Source: Clostridium sp.
Lineage (GTDB): Bacteria > Bacillota > Clostridia > TANB77 > CAG-508
NCBI GenBank assembly: GCA_018371855.1
Contig: JAHAKD010000004.1
Span: 150,176 to 214,175, forward strand
DNA: 64,000 bases
Reading direction: 5' to 3'
This document shows, in pieces, positions 15,414 through 24,424 of the stretch. A program made the translations under genes and the position numbers. The stretch's first letter is position 1. Each line of letters begins with the position of its first letter. Under the pieces are notes generated by a model. The model ran no database searches. It saw nothing but the letters and a program-made list of their open reading frames with translations, and had not been told where the DNA came from.

Positions 15414-16142
15414 ATGGAAGAAAAAAATGAAGTTAGACTTCAAAAATTTTTAGCTGATAATGGGATAGCTTCAAGAAGAAAATGCGAAGGAATAATATTA
15501 GAAGGAAGAGTAAAGGTAAATGAAAAAACTATAACAACATTAGGAACTAAAATAGATCCATATCAAGATTTTGTGGAAGTAGATGGCAAAATTTTAAAAA
15601 GACAAGATGAAAAAATCTATATTTTATTAAATAAACCAATTGGATATGTAACAACTGTAAAAGATCAATTTAAGCGTGACACAGTTATGGATTTATTAAA
15701 AGATATAAAGACAAGAATAGTTCCAGTTGGTCGTTTAGACATGTATACTTCGGGAGCACTTATATTATCAAATGATGGGAAATTTGTTAATAAAGTTACA
15801 CATCCAAGCCATGAAGTAGAGAAAACATATAATGTTACAGTACGAGGTAAGATAACAAAAGAAGATATGCAAAAATTAGAAAATGGGGTAGACATAGGTG
15901 ATTATGTAACAAAGCCAGCTAAAACAAAGATTTTAAAGGTAGATGAAAATAAAAATATTTCTAGATTCCAAATAATAATACATGAAGGTAAAAATAGGCA
16001 AATTAGAAGAATGTGTAAAGCTATAAATAAACCAGTGCTTGCTTTGCATAGGGCTGCAATTGGAAAAATAAGTGTAAAGAATTTAGAAATAGGTCAATAT
16101 AGACTATTAACAAATAAAGAAATAGAAGAATTAATAAAATAA
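15414..16142 (+). CDS. rluB: Pseudouridine synthase, RsuA/RluB family
   Basis: The 242-residue protein has an N-terminal S4 domain (RLQKFLADNGIASRRKCEGIILEGRVKVN), the RsuA/RluB-type catalytic segment VGRLDMYTSGALILSNDG near residue 103, and the C-terminal IHEGKNRQIRRMCKAI. RluB modifies 23S rRNA helix 80; RsuA modifies 16S rRNA, and the length alone does not exclude either, though single-copy clostridial proteins are usually called RluB. AAGGGG precedes ATG 15414. A gap of about 150 bases separates it from rluD. Confidence 0.9.
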   Translation: MEEKNEVRLQKFLADNGIASRRKCEGIILEGRVKVNEKTITTLGTKIDPYQDFVEVDGKILKRQDEKIYILLNKPIGYVTTVKDQFKRDTVMDLLKDIKTRIVPVGRLDMYTSGALILSNDGKFVNKVTHPSHEVEKTYNVTVRGKITKEDMQKLENGVDIGDYVTKPAKTKILKVDENKNISRFQIIIHEGKNRQIRRMCKAINKPVLALHRAAIGKISVKNLEIGQYRLLTNKEIEELIK

Positions 16143-16210
16143 ATATTGATTATATTAAAATAAAACTATATAATAATAAAAGATTATACATAAGATAAGG
16201 AGAAAAAAGA

Positions 16211-16696
16211 ATGAGCTACAAAAAATATATTCCTTTTGACGATTCTTTAAAAGAAGACATGATAGTACAAGGAAAAATAAAAAGTGTTCAGCCATATGGA
16301 GCTTTTATAGAACTGAACAATGGAGTAGTAGGATTATTGCATATAGAAGATATGTCTGTAGCAAGAATAAAAAGCCCATTTGATAGATTTTCTATAGGAC
16401 AAGAAGTAAATGTTAAAGTAAAAAGTATAGATAAAGAAAATAACAGAATAATGTTTACTTATAAAGAATTGCTAGGAACATGGGAAGAAAATGCAAAATT
16501 ATTTAAAGAAGGAACAAAAGTAAAAGGTATTATAAGAAATACAGAAGCTCATAAAAACGGTATTTTTATAGAGCTAAAACCAAATTTAGTAGGAATGGCT
16601 GAATATCAAGAAGGAATAGAATATGGAAAACAGGTGGATGTTTTTATTAAAAAAATTATTCCGGAAAAGAAAAAAATAAAATTAATAATATGTTAA
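16211..16696 (+). CDS. S1 RNA-binding domain protein (two S1 motifs)
   Basis: The 161-residue protein has two S1-type OB folds. The first (residues 17-85) contains VQGKIKSVQPYGAFIELNNGVVGLLHIEDM and VNVKVKSIDKENNRIMF. The second (95-160) contains VKGIIRNTEAHKNGIFIELKPNLVGMAEY. It should bind RNA or associate with ribosomes, like YugI/CvfD-type small S1 proteins. AAGGAG precedes ATG 16211. The next gene begins 13 bases after its stop. Confidence 0.8.
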   Translation: MSYKKYIPFDDSLKEDMIVQGKIKSVQPYGAFIELNNGVVGLLHIEDMSVARIKSPFDRFSIGQEVNVKVKSIDKENNRIMFTYKELLGTWEENAKLFKEGTKVKGIIRNTEAHKNGIFIELKPNLVGMAEYQEGIEYGKQVDVFIKKIIPEKKKIKLIIC

Positions 16697-16709
16697 GGAG
16701 GAATTTAAG

Positions 16710-17651
16710 ATGGTAGAGGATAGTCAAATAAAAGCAGAAGTATCACCATTTGCAATAAGAGAAGGTGAAATTAAAGTATTTGACGGTAAAGATGGTTATG
16801 TTTCAATGAATCAAATCATAAACAAAATTAATTTAGGACATATTACAGATATTCATTTTCAAATCCTAGAAATAGTAAATGAATTTGAATTTATTACATC
16901 AAGACAAATTTATCAATTATTACAAATAAAAGGAATAGAAATAAAATCTCAAGATAAATTAAATAAGAAATTAGAACAATTAATAAAAACAAAAATATTA
17001 ACAAGATATTATTTCCATTCAGAAGATGGAAAGGGAATATATAGGATATATTGCCTAGAAAAAATGGGAAAATATTTGTTAAATTCAAGAGATATAGAGT
17101 GTAAATGGCAACCAACAGATAATGTTAAACCAGTTGCATTAATTAAGAAAAGATTAGCAGGAAACCAAACAGTACTTGCTTATTTAAGAAAAGTTAAAGC
17201 TTTTGATTCATATGTTGTAAAACCACAGCTTACAGCTAAAACATTAGCAAAACCGTTTAAGGCATCAGGTGGTAGTGTTAAATTAACTAAAAATAATAAA
17301 TCAATTTCTTTCTTATTCGAAGTTGTAAGAAGAGAAGAAGATTGGAAAAATAAACTAACAGAAAAAATGAGATTATATCAAGACTTTTACGATAATTTTG
17401 TACCAGGAGATTCTGGATTTCCAATTATGCCACAATTAATATTTGTTTGCGAAGATGAAAAACATACTGCAGAAACATTTAAATTAATTGTAACAAAAGG
17501 ATTAGAAATATCAAAAATAAAACTATATTTTACAACAGATTTAAGACAAAATAAGGAATCATTAGAAGATACTTTAATCGAATTCAAATTAGATGAGAAT
17601 ACAAATAAATATAAAGTTGCAAATGTTGAATTAAAACTATTAGAAGATTAA
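16710..17651 (+). CDS. Replication-relaxation-like protein (winged helix plus C-terminal domain)
   Basis: The 313-residue protein has an N-terminal winged helix (residues about 45-120; HFQILEIVNEFEFITSRQIYQLL, then a wing ending GIYRIYCL) and a C-terminal alpha/beta domain with FEVVRREEDWKNKLTEKMRLYQDFY and MPQLIFVCEDEKHTAETF. The layout matches plasmid replication-relaxation (Replic_Relax) proteins, which help plasmid replication, DNA relaxation or transfer. Here it lies on the chromosome 13 bases after the S1 gene. It converges with a VirD4-like ATPase, the usual conjugation partner type. No relaxase is nearby, so the role is open. Confidence 0.65.
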   Translation: MVEDSQIKAEVSPFAIREGEIKVFDGKDGYVSMNQIINKINLGHITDIHFQILEIVNEFEFITSRQIYQLLQIKGIEIKSQDKLNKKLEQLIKTKILTRYYFHSEDGKGIYRIYCLEKMGKYLLNSRDIECKWQPTDNVKPVALIKKRLAGNQTVLAYLRKVKAFDSYVVKPQLTAKTLAKPFKASGGSVKLTKNNKSISFLFEVVRREEDWKNKLTEKMRLYQDFYDNFVPGDSGFPIMPQLIFVCEDEKHTAETFKLIVTKGLEISKIKLYFTTDLRQNKESLEDTLIEFKLDENTNKYKVANVELKLLED

Positions 17652-17652
17652 A

Positions 17653-17685
17653 AAAAGCCGCTATATTGCTATAGCGACTTTTTGT
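17653..17685. terminator. Bidirectional terminator between convergent genes
   Basis: AAAAAGcCGCTATA pairs with TATAGCGaCTTTTT around a 4-base loop. Poly-A on one side and poly-T on the other allow termination in both directions, serving the relaxation-like gene and the VirD4-like gene. Confidence 0.85.
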
Positions 17686-17699
17686 ATGCAAAGGAAATT

Positions 17700-20030
17700 C
17701 TATTTGTTAGAATTTCCTCTTTTTAAATCTACGATTATTGCATCATCATTATCAAATAAGAAATTTGAATCTGATGTATCTGTTTTTATTGGATCTATTT
17801 CCGCTGAATTATTAGTATCTGTAAAATCTACATTTCCATAGTTAAACTTAGGTTTTCTTCTTAACTTAGAATCTGATTCATCAGAAATACCACTTGTAAA
17901 TTTTTCAAAGTTAAAGAATTTTACTTTTTGTTTTTCTTTATATTTTGAATCTACATGATCAACTTTACCTTTTCCAACTTGAATTCCACCTTTAGGATTT
18001 AATATTTTGTAAGCACATTGTTTTGCTTTTAAAGAACCAAGTTTATCTGGTTTAAAGTATTCTGTCCAACCATATTCTATTTGACCATATTTTTCATCAT
18101 AAGTACCTTTTGATGTATGATAATCGTTTTTAAATTTCCATTTTCTCTTATTACCAAATTCTTTAGACCACCATTCTCTATCATCTGGAGTAGCACCACC
18201 AAATAATAATTTATTACTACAGTTTGCAAGAATTGTTTGTCTATATCTTGAATAAACTTTACTTCCTAATTGCTCTAAGTTTTGAGTTGCGATTAGTGTA
18301 CCAACACGATATTTTCTATATAAAGTAAAGATAACATCTATATCCTTGCATATGAAATCTGGAAATTCATCTATATATAAGAAGTGTGGAACTCTATTTT
18401 TCTCGTTACCAGGTCTTCTTAAGACAGAGTTTTGCATTAATAATATAAAGAATAGTCCAAATGCTTTGTGTGTAGCAGCGCCTAAGTCACCTCTACGAGT
18501 ACATACAAATGTAACTTCACCATTTTCAAGAGCTTCATCAAAATTAATGTTATCGTTACGATTACAAAGAATGTTTCTAACACCTTCAATTCTTAGCAGA
18601 TTATCTAATTGTGTAACAGCAGAGTATACGAATTTTTCTGTATCTGCTCTTCCAGAACCACTTCTATAGAAGTTCTTTTTAAAATAAGCTATTAGCATTT
18701 TATATTGAACAGATAATTCATCATCATATTCCATTTTTCTACACATTTCTTCTGCTAAATCGAAATCTGTAAGCATTTCTAACATATCTGACAAGTTTGG
18801 TAAATCTCCATCATTTAATTTTGGATACATAACTTTTAGTAATATAGATAAGTTTTCGATAGCTTGTGTTGCTACATTATCACGAAATGCTTCTTCTACA
18901 TCTGTATGTGTTGTTTGATACATACTTCTTAAAGCAGAAGAAATAGCTATTGCAGTTTTTAATGGATCATCAAATATAAATGGATTTATACCTATAGAAT
19001 CTGGGTTATCTGGGTCAATTAAATTATAAGGAATATTAAAGTTATCTGCTATTTTTATCATATTTTCTATAGAAGAAAAGTCGGGAGAAATAGCTGTAAT
19101 TCCTAAATTTTTATATTTAATATCATCAGATGAAGAATCTATAATCATTTTCTTCATATATGTTTTATAAATTTTTAATTTACTTTCAACAGGCTTTAAC
19201 ATATTTAAATTAAAGTGTTTGTTTAAAAAGTCATTATTATAGGGTGCATTAAGTGTTGCAATTCCAGTTTTTAGTGCTGTAAATCCCATTTCTTTAGCAT
19301 TTTCTTCCAAAAATAGTTTCTTTTCAATATCTCTTGCTACCATTGGTTCTATTACCATAGTTGTTTTTCCTGTACCTGAAGGACCGACTATTAATGTAGA
19401 TTCAAATCTCTTATCTTCTGCAATTACAGCAGGTTTACCAAGTTCAGAATCCATACAAAGAATATTTTCACAAGTATATGGTCCAACATTCTTTGGAGCA
19501 GGAGATAAATCTATTCCATTAAAATCTAATATAGAATCTTTTATATCCAAAGTATCATTAAGTTTTGTATAAATAAATTTAAATAACATAAAGAATGTGG
19601 TTAATGGTAAATATAAAGCAATAGCTGTAAATGCAGGTTTTATTAATTCTGAAGAAGTAGTAATTATGTCTAGATAATTAGGTACAGACATTAATAGAAT
19701 CCATAAAACTTCATTCATCCATTGTATAACCATTGATATTACAATGGTATATAAAACCACTATATATGTATACATAAATGAGAGCTTTGTTTTATCTGAT
19801 TTTGTAAATGATGAGGAACCCGAAAATAAAAATGCAAAAATAGGGCAGGCTATTGCTAGCGTATATTGAATTGGCCCCCAATAAGATAAAGATATTCCAC
19901 TAAAAAATAGGAATAATAATTCTATAACTCTATCTACCAATATATATATAGATATAAGTGTTAATATATATGTTAAAAAAGTATTTCTATTAGTTTTTAA
20001 TTTTTTTAAAAATTTATCAAAAAGTTTCAA
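17700..20030 (-). CDS. VirD4/TraG-type coupling ATPase, orphan
   Basis: The 776-residue protein starts with about four hydrophobic segments (residues 15-165) and continues as an FtsK/VirD4-family motor: Walker A VGPSGTGKTT near residue 215, the DPDNPDSIGINPF motif near 340, Walker B FLYIDEFPDF near 550, then ATQNLEQLG and a TraM-recognition-type segment. The C-terminal 90 residues are polar and probably disordered. Coupling proteins pump DNA through a secretion channel. The start is TTG 20030 with GGTGG upstream. No relaxase, mating-pore or integrase gene is in the window, so it may have a housekeeping or defence role. Confidence 0.8.
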   Translation of the reverse strand: MKLFDKFLKKLKTNRNTFLTYILTLISIYILVDRVIELLFLFFSGISLSYWGPIQYTLAIACPIFAFLFSGSSSFTKSDKTKLSFMYTYIVVLYTIVISMVIQWMNEVLWILLMSVPNYLDIITTSSELIKPAFTAIALYLPLTTFFMLFKFIYTKLNDTLDIKDSILDFNGIDLSPAPKNVGPYTCENILCMDSELGKPAVIAEDKRFESTLIVGPSGTGKTTMVIEPMVARDIEKKLFLEENAKEMGFTALKTGIATLNAPYNNDFLNKHFNLNMLKPVESKLKIYKTYMKKMIIDSSSDDIKYKNLGITAISPDFSSIENMIKIADNFNIPYNLIDPDNPDSIGINPFIFDDPLKTAIAISSALRSMYQTTHTDVEEAFRDNVATQAIENLSILLKVMYPKLNDGDLPNLSDMLEMLTDFDLAEEMCRKMEYDDELSVQYKMLIAYFKKNFYRSGSGRADTEKFVYSAVTQLDNLLRIEGVRNILCNRNDNINFDEALENGEVTFVCTRRGDLGAATHKAFGLFFILLMQNSVLRRPGNEKNRVPHFLYIDEFPDFICKDIDVIFTLYRKYRVGTLIATQNLEQLGSKVYSRYRQTILANCSNKLLFGGATPDDREWWSKEFGNKRKWKFKNDYHTSKGTYDEKYGQIEYGWTEYFKPDKLGSLKAKQCAYKILNPKGGIQVGKGKVDHVDSKYKEKQKVKFFNFEKFTSGISDESDSKLRRKPKFNYGNVDFTDTNNSAEIDPIKTDTSDSNFLFDNDDAIIVDLKRGNSNK

Positions 20031-20145
20031 AACATTCCACCACTTTCATTTAAATCTGTAAAAATATACATATATATTATCCTATAAAATGAGGAAAAAA
20101 ACAAGATATTTGCGCTATTTTATAAAAAAAAGTCATATTGAATAC

Positions 20146-20174
20146 TTGAATATGAAAGAATTTATTAATATAAT
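20146..20174 (+). promoter_or_regulatory. Promoter of the flippase gene
   Basis: TTGAAT at 20146-20151 and TATAAT at 20169-20174 have a 17-base spacer and lie 42 bases before the ATG at 20216. Confidence 0.65.
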
Positions 20175-20215
20175 ATGATTTAGTTTAATACAATAGAAAA
20201 AGAAAGGATTTAAAT

Positions 20216-21844
20216 ATGAAAAAACAAAAAAATAAAGTCCTAAAGGAAGGCTTTATGCAAGCAGTACTTTCGCTAATGTTTTCTCAGGTACTTATTAAAT
20301 TGTTAGGTTTGGTATATAACTTATACCTTACAAATAAAGATGGTTTTGGAGATCAAGGAAATGCGATATATTCAGGTTCTTATCAAATATATGCATTATT
20401 ACTCACATTATCATCAATTGGAGTTCCAAATGCAATTTCTAAGTTGGTAGCGGAAAGAACTGCAAAGGGGGACCATAAAGGGGCAATAAGAATATTTAAG
20501 GTAGCATTAGCTACATTTGCAATAATTGGATTAGTAGGAACTTTATTATTATTCTTTGGAGCAGATATTATTGCAACATATTGGCTTAATATTCCAGAAG
20601 CAAAATATACATTAATTACATTATCACCAGCCGTATTTTTTGTAACTGTAGCCGCAGTACTTAGAGGATATTGTAATGGAAAACAAGCAATGAGAGTAAC
20701 TGCTAGGTCACAAACATTGGAACAAGTATTTAAGACGGTATTAGTAATAATAATAGTAGAAATTGTTTATAAAATGACTAATGGAAATACTGTTTGGATG
20801 GCAGCCGCAGCAAATGTTGCAACAACATTGTCAATATTTATGAGCTTTATGTATTTAGTAAGATTTTATAGGATAACAAGAACTGAAAGAGCTAAAGAAT
20901 TAAAAGAAACTGTAAATTATAAATATCAAAATGTTAAAAGTATTGTAAGAAAAATATTAAGTGTTTCAATACCGATGTCATTAAGTTCAATAATGTCATC
21001 TTTTAATAAAAATATAGATTCCTTCACAGTTGTAAGTGGACTTAAGAAATTTATGACAGAATCAGATGCAAAAGCACAATATGGAATATTAGGAGGAAAA
21101 GTTGATACATTAACTTCATTGCCTTTATCAATTAATATTGCTTTTGCAACAGCATTAGTTCCAACTATTTCTAGAGCAATTGCAAGTGGAGACAAAGAAA
21201 CGACAACAAAAAGAGTTTCATTTTCTTTAATGGCTAGTATGCTTATAGGACTTCCTTGTACGATAGGAATGATAGTTTTTGCAGATCCAATATTGCATTT
21301 ACTATATCCTGCACAACCAGAAGGAGCATTATTATTACAGATATCTTCGCTAACTATAATTTTTACTATATTAGACCAAACTATTAATGGAACTTTGCAA
21401 GGAATTGGTAAAGTTATGGTACCTGCAATTTCATTAGGCTGTGGAATGCTAGCAAAACTTGTTATAAATTTACTTTTAGTTTCAAATCCATCTTTTGGGG
21501 CAAATGGAGCTGCTATTGGTTCTGTAGTATGTCATATGGTAGCTTTTTCAATAGCATTTACTACATTAAGAAGAAATGTAAAATTGAATTTAAAAGTTGG
21601 AAACTTTTTAATAAAACCGATAATTGCAACAATGATAATGTCAATTTGTTCGCTATTCATATATAATGTACTTTTAGGAATAATATCACAAGCTTTGGCA
21701 ACACTAATAGCAATTATATTTGCTGTGGTAATTTATGCAATATCAGTTGTGGTATTAAAAATTTTATCAAAAGAAGAATTTTACATGATTCCATATGGGC
21801 AAAAGATATATAAATTGCTTGAAAGGCTTGGTATATATAGATAA
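20216..21844 (+). CDS. spoVB: SpoVB/MurJ-like lipid-linked polysaccharide flippase
   Basis: The 542-residue protein has about 14 transmembrane segments and belongs to the MVF/polysaccharide-exporter (MOP) superfamily. Typical segments are the N-terminal KEGFMQAVLSLMFSQVLIKLLG, IGVPNAISKLVAE, and the middle GGKVDTLTSLPLSINIAFATALVPTISRA. SpoVB-type members move lipid-linked peptidoglycan precursors, for the cortex in spore formers, and some family members serve vegetative growth. The exact substrate cannot be fixed. AAAGGA precedes ATG 20216, and it is a single-gene unit with its own promoter. Confidence 0.82.
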   Translation: MKKQKNKVLKEGFMQAVLSLMFSQVLIKLLGLVYNLYLTNKDGFGDQGNAIYSGSYQIYALLLTLSSIGVPNAISKLVAERTAKGDHKGAIRIFKVALATFAIIGLVGTLLLFFGADIIATYWLNIPEAKYTLITLSPAVFFVTVAAVLRGYCNGKQAMRVTARSQTLEQVFKTVLVIIIVEIVYKMTNGNTVWMAAAANVATTLSIFMSFMYLVRFYRITRTERAKELKETVNYKYQNVKSIVRKILSVSIPMSLSSIMSSFNKNIDSFTVVSGLKKFMTESDAKAQYGILGGKVDTLTSLPLSINIAFATALVPTISRAIASGDKETTTKRVSFSLMASMLIGLPCTIGMIVFADPILHLLYPAQPEGALLLQISSLTIIFTILDQTINGTLQGIGKVMVPAISLGCGMLAKLVINLLLVSNPSFGANGAAIGSVVCHMVAFSIAFTTLRRNVKLNLKVGNFLIKPIIATMIMSICSLFIYNVLLGIISQALATLIAIIFAVVIYAISVVVLKILSKEEFYMIPYGQKIYKLLERLGIYR

Positions 21845-22021
21845 TAGAGGATTGCATATTGTAAAATAAATGGTAAAAAAAACCAGCTTTTCTTAGAGAG
21901 AATGAGGTTTGAACAAAAAAATAATAAAAAAAAAGAAGGATTTTAGTAAAAATTGGCGAATATAAGATTTAGTAGGCATTTCAAAGCACTACATAAACAC
22001 AATTATTAGGAGGTAATTTAA

Positions 22022-22300
22022 ATGAACAAAGCTGATTTAATCGCAGCAATCGCTGCAAAAACAGGAGAAACAAAAAAAAGTGCTGAAGCATCAGTAAATG
22101 CATTCGTAGATGTAATTACAGAATCTTTAGTAAAAGGTGATAAAGTTCAATTAGTTGGATTTGGATCTTTCGAAGTTAGAAAAAGAGCTGCTAGAAAAGG
22201 AAGAAATCCTCAAACTAAAGAAGAAATAAAAATACCTGCATCAAAAGCTCCAGTATTCAAAGCTGGAAAAGCTTTAAAAGATTTAGTAAACAAAAAATAA
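22022..22300 (+). CDS. hup: HU-family DNA-binding protein
   Basis: This 92-residue protein is a standard HU: MNKADLIAAIAAKTGETKKSAE, then VQLVGFGSFEVRKRAARKGRNPQTKEEI in the DNA-binding arm, ending AGKALKDLVNK. It bends and compacts DNA as a homodimer. AGGAGG precedes ATG 22022. Its codon choice is cleaner than its neighbours, as expected for an abundant protein. A terminator follows. Confidence 0.97.
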   Translation: MNKADLIAAIAAKTGETKKSAEASVNAFVDVITESLVKGDKVQLVGFGSFEVRKRAARKGRNPQTKEEIKIPASKAPVFKAGKALKDLVNKK

Positions 22301-22337
22301 TTGAATTTTTATATATTAAAAAATATGAATTCATATT

Positions 22338-22366
22338 AAAAAAGGTCTTAGGACCTTTTTTTCTTC
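22338..22366 (+). terminator. Rho-independent terminator of hup
   Basis: AAAAAAGGTC and GACCTTTTTTT pair around a TTAG loop, with a run of T residues: a classic strong terminator. Confidence 0.9.
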
Positions 22367-22513
22367 CCCAATAATAAGGTATAAAAACTATACTTTATTA
22401 TTTTGGAAAAAAATTATTAAATAAAGATAGCGAAAAAAACGTTAAAAAATAAGGGATTTCTTAAATAATATAAAAAAATTTAAAGGATAAAATAAAAAAA
22501 ATCAAAAAAAGTA

Positions 22514-22542
22514 TTGACAGAAAATTAAAAACATAGTATACT
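22514..22542 (+). promoter_or_regulatory. tRNA operon promoter
   Basis: TTGACA at 22514-22519 and TATACT at 22537-22542 are separated by 17 bases and lie 20 bases before the first tRNA. The stretch from 22367 to 22513 holds no gene that I can see and is extremely A-rich. Confidence 0.8.
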
Positions 22543-22562
22543 AAAACTCGTCGGAAGAAAAC

Positions 22563-22638
22563 GGTCGCATAGCTCAGCTGGGAGAGCATCTGCCTTACAA
22601 GCAGGGGGTCATAGGTTCGAGCCCTATTGCGACCACCA
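22563..22638 (+). tRNA. tRNA-Val (anticodon TAC)
   Basis: The 76-base sequence folds as a standard cloverleaf: acceptor GGTCGCA pairs with TGCGACC, the D arm contains GCTCAGCTGGGAGAGC, and the anticodon loop CTTACAA gives TAC (Val). The T loop is GGTTCGAGCC, and CCA is encoded. It is first in a three-tRNA cluster. Confidence 0.97.
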
Positions 22639-22650
22639 CTTTTCTTATAC

Positions 22651-22727
22651 GGCCCGGTAGTTCAGTTGGTTAGAACGCTAGCCTGTCACGCTAGAGGTCG
22701 ACGGTTCGAGCCCGTTCCGGGTCGCCA
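22651..22727 (+). tRNA. tRNA-Asp (anticodon GTC)
   Basis: The 77-base cloverleaf has acceptor GGCCCGG pairing with CCGGGTC, anticodon loop CTGTCAC with anticodon GTC (Asp), T arm CGGTTCGAGCCCG, and an encoded CCA. It lies 12 bases after tRNA-Val. Confidence 0.97.
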
Positions 22728-22799
22728 TTTTTTTTATATAGAGAAAATGGTGTGGAAAACATATAAGAAGAAATATATTTATCAACAATTTAATAATAA

Positions 22800-22875
22800 G
22801 CCTCGATAGCTCAGTTGGTAGAGCAAGGGACTGAAAATCCCTGTGTCACTGGTTCGATTCCCGTTCGAGGCACCA
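22800..22875 (+). tRNA. tRNA-Phe (anticodon GAA)
   Basis: The 76-base cloverleaf has acceptor GCCTCGA pairing with TCGAGGC, anticodon loop CTGAAAA with anticodon GAA (Phe), T arm TGGTTCGATTCCCG, and an encoded CCA. It is the last tRNA of the cluster. Confidence 0.97.
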
Positions 22876-22877
22876 AA

Positions 22878-22917
22878 ATAACAGTATCAAAGATTTTATA
22901 GATACTGTTATTTTTTT
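22878..22917 (+). terminator. tRNA operon terminator
   Basis: AATAACAGTATC at 22878-22889 and GATACTGTTATT at 22901-22912 are perfectly complementary and run into a poly-T tract. Confidence 0.9.
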
Positions 22918-22927
22918 GTGAAATATA

Positions 22928-24424
22928 ATGGAAATCTTAATTGACAATTATAAAGCTAAATTATACAATTACTATAGAATATTTTACGAAAGATGTGATA
23001 TTAAAATGGAAACTTTAGTAAAATTACCCATGTCTTTGGGGCTTTTAGTATGGAAACAACTAAAAAAACATGGGATAGAACCAAGAAAAACTAAACTGGG
23101 AATTATAGATTTTTCATTTAAAAAAGAAGAATTAGATTTTATTACAGAGTTAAAAATAGTAAATCCAACAAGTATAGATATAGAAGGTATTTCTTTATTA
23201 CCAAATTTAAAAAAATTAGAACTAGAAAGTACAGGAATAACAGCACATAAACAGTACAAAATGATTGCTTCAATTACAGACGAAGAAATTAGTGAAATAT
23301 CACAATGTAAATCTTTAGAAGAATTGTCAATAGTAAATCAAGCTAAAATATCATATGTTGATGTTTCTAGACTATCAAATTTAAGAGTTTTAGAAATACA
23401 TCATAATGAAAATCTTGCTGAAATTATAGGACTAGAGGCAATAAATGGATTATGGAAAATAAATATATTTGGAAATAATAGATTGGGAAAAATAGAAGGT
23501 TTAGATAGAATAATTTTAGCAAATGAAGAATTAGCAGATTTACAGCTAGATGTATTAAACTTTCCAGATGCAATTGGTTTAAATAGAAGTACGATGGAAT
23601 ACAATGAAGAAGCTTTAGAGACAATTAAAGATTTATATGCAAAATGGAAAGAATCCATGCATGGTAAAACACAAATCGAAATAAATACTGCACAAATGAT
23701 TTCATTACATAATAAAGCATGCCAAATATTAGACGAAAATATTCCGATGGGAGCAGAAACTAGAGATATTGTTGTTGGAATTGAAAGGTATATGGCTAAA
23801 AATGTTACATATGATTATGTTGGAATGAATAATGGACATACTTCAGGGACTAAAATGCAAAATGGTACATATCTTATGTCCGGTCCTAAAAATGGATGTA
23901 ATGGTGCTTTTAATGCATTAATTTTAAATAAGTGTGTGTGCGAAGGCTATACAAGAGGTATGCAATATTTATTAAAACTTAAAGGAATACAATCACATAA
24001 TGTGGATTGTTATGCAGGAAAAGATGAAACACATATGGCAGATGAAAGTATACAAGAAGATTTATATACAACATATAATATTCCAGAAGATGGATATCAT
24101 AGTATAATTTGTATAGATGATTATGATGCTTTGTATTGTGATCCTTGCTGGGATGCATGTCAATATCAAGCCAAATATGGAGATAAAGGCCTACCATTTT
24201 GTTTAAAGACAAAAGCAGAGATTTCAGAAACACATACTTTATCATTTGATGAAAGAGTTATATCAAATAATCATTTAAGTAAATCTAGAAATTTGATTGT
24301 GGATTCGATTAAAAGAAATGATTTATTTGTAAAGACAAGAATGGATAGAATAAAAAATATGCAACAAAGTTTAAAAAGATATAGAGGTCAAATATTAGAT
24401 AAGAAAACTGGAGATAGATTATGA
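22928..24424 (+). CDS. Leucine-rich-repeat protein with transglutaminase-like domain
   Basis: The N-terminal part (residues about 60-210) has irregular leucine-rich repeats (ISLLPNLKKLELESTGI, LSNLRVLEIHHNENL). The C-terminal part is a transglutaminase/protease-like fold. Its likely triad is Cys near residue 337 in NKCVCEGYTRGMQYLL, His near 390 in DGYHSIICIDD and Asp near 404 in LYCDPCWDA. There is no signal peptide, so it appears cytoplasmic. Neither ATG 22928 nor ATG 23006 has a good ribosome binding site, so the start is uncertain. It overlaps the next gene by 4 bases. Function unknown; peptide cleavage or cross-linking is possible. Confidence 0.7.
   Translation: MEILIDNYKAKLYNYYRIFYERCDIKMETLVKLPMSLGLLVWKQLKKHGIEPRKTKLGIIDFSFKKEELDFITELKIVNPTSIDIEGISLLPNLKKLELESTGITAHKQYKMIASITDEEISEISQCKSLEELSIVNQAKISYVDVSRLSNLRVLEIHHNENLAEIIGLEAINGLWKINIFGNNRLGKIEGLDRIILANEELADLQLDVLNFPDAIGLNRSTMEYNEEALETIKDLYAKWKESMHGKTQIEINTAQMISLHNKACQILDENIPMGAETRDIVVGIERYMAKNVTYDYVGMNNGHTSGTKMQNGTYLMSGPKNGCNGAFNALILNKCVCEGYTRGMQYLLKLKGIQSHNVDCYAGKDETHMADESIQEDLYTTYNIPEDGYHSIICIDDYDALYCDPCWDACQYQAKYGDKGLPFCLKTKAEISETHTLSFDERVISNNHLSKSRNLIVDSIKRNDLFVKTRMDRIKNMQQSLKRYRGQILDKKTGDRL

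Noticed and set aside
16710..20030. A complete integrative conjugative element
   Set aside because: No relaxase, mating-pore genes, integrase or flanking attachment repeats can be found; only two genes of this kind are present.
22627..22809. An open reading frame of about 60 residues running across the tRNA genes
   Set aside because: It overlaps tRNA-Val and all of tRNA-Asp, and has no coding support.
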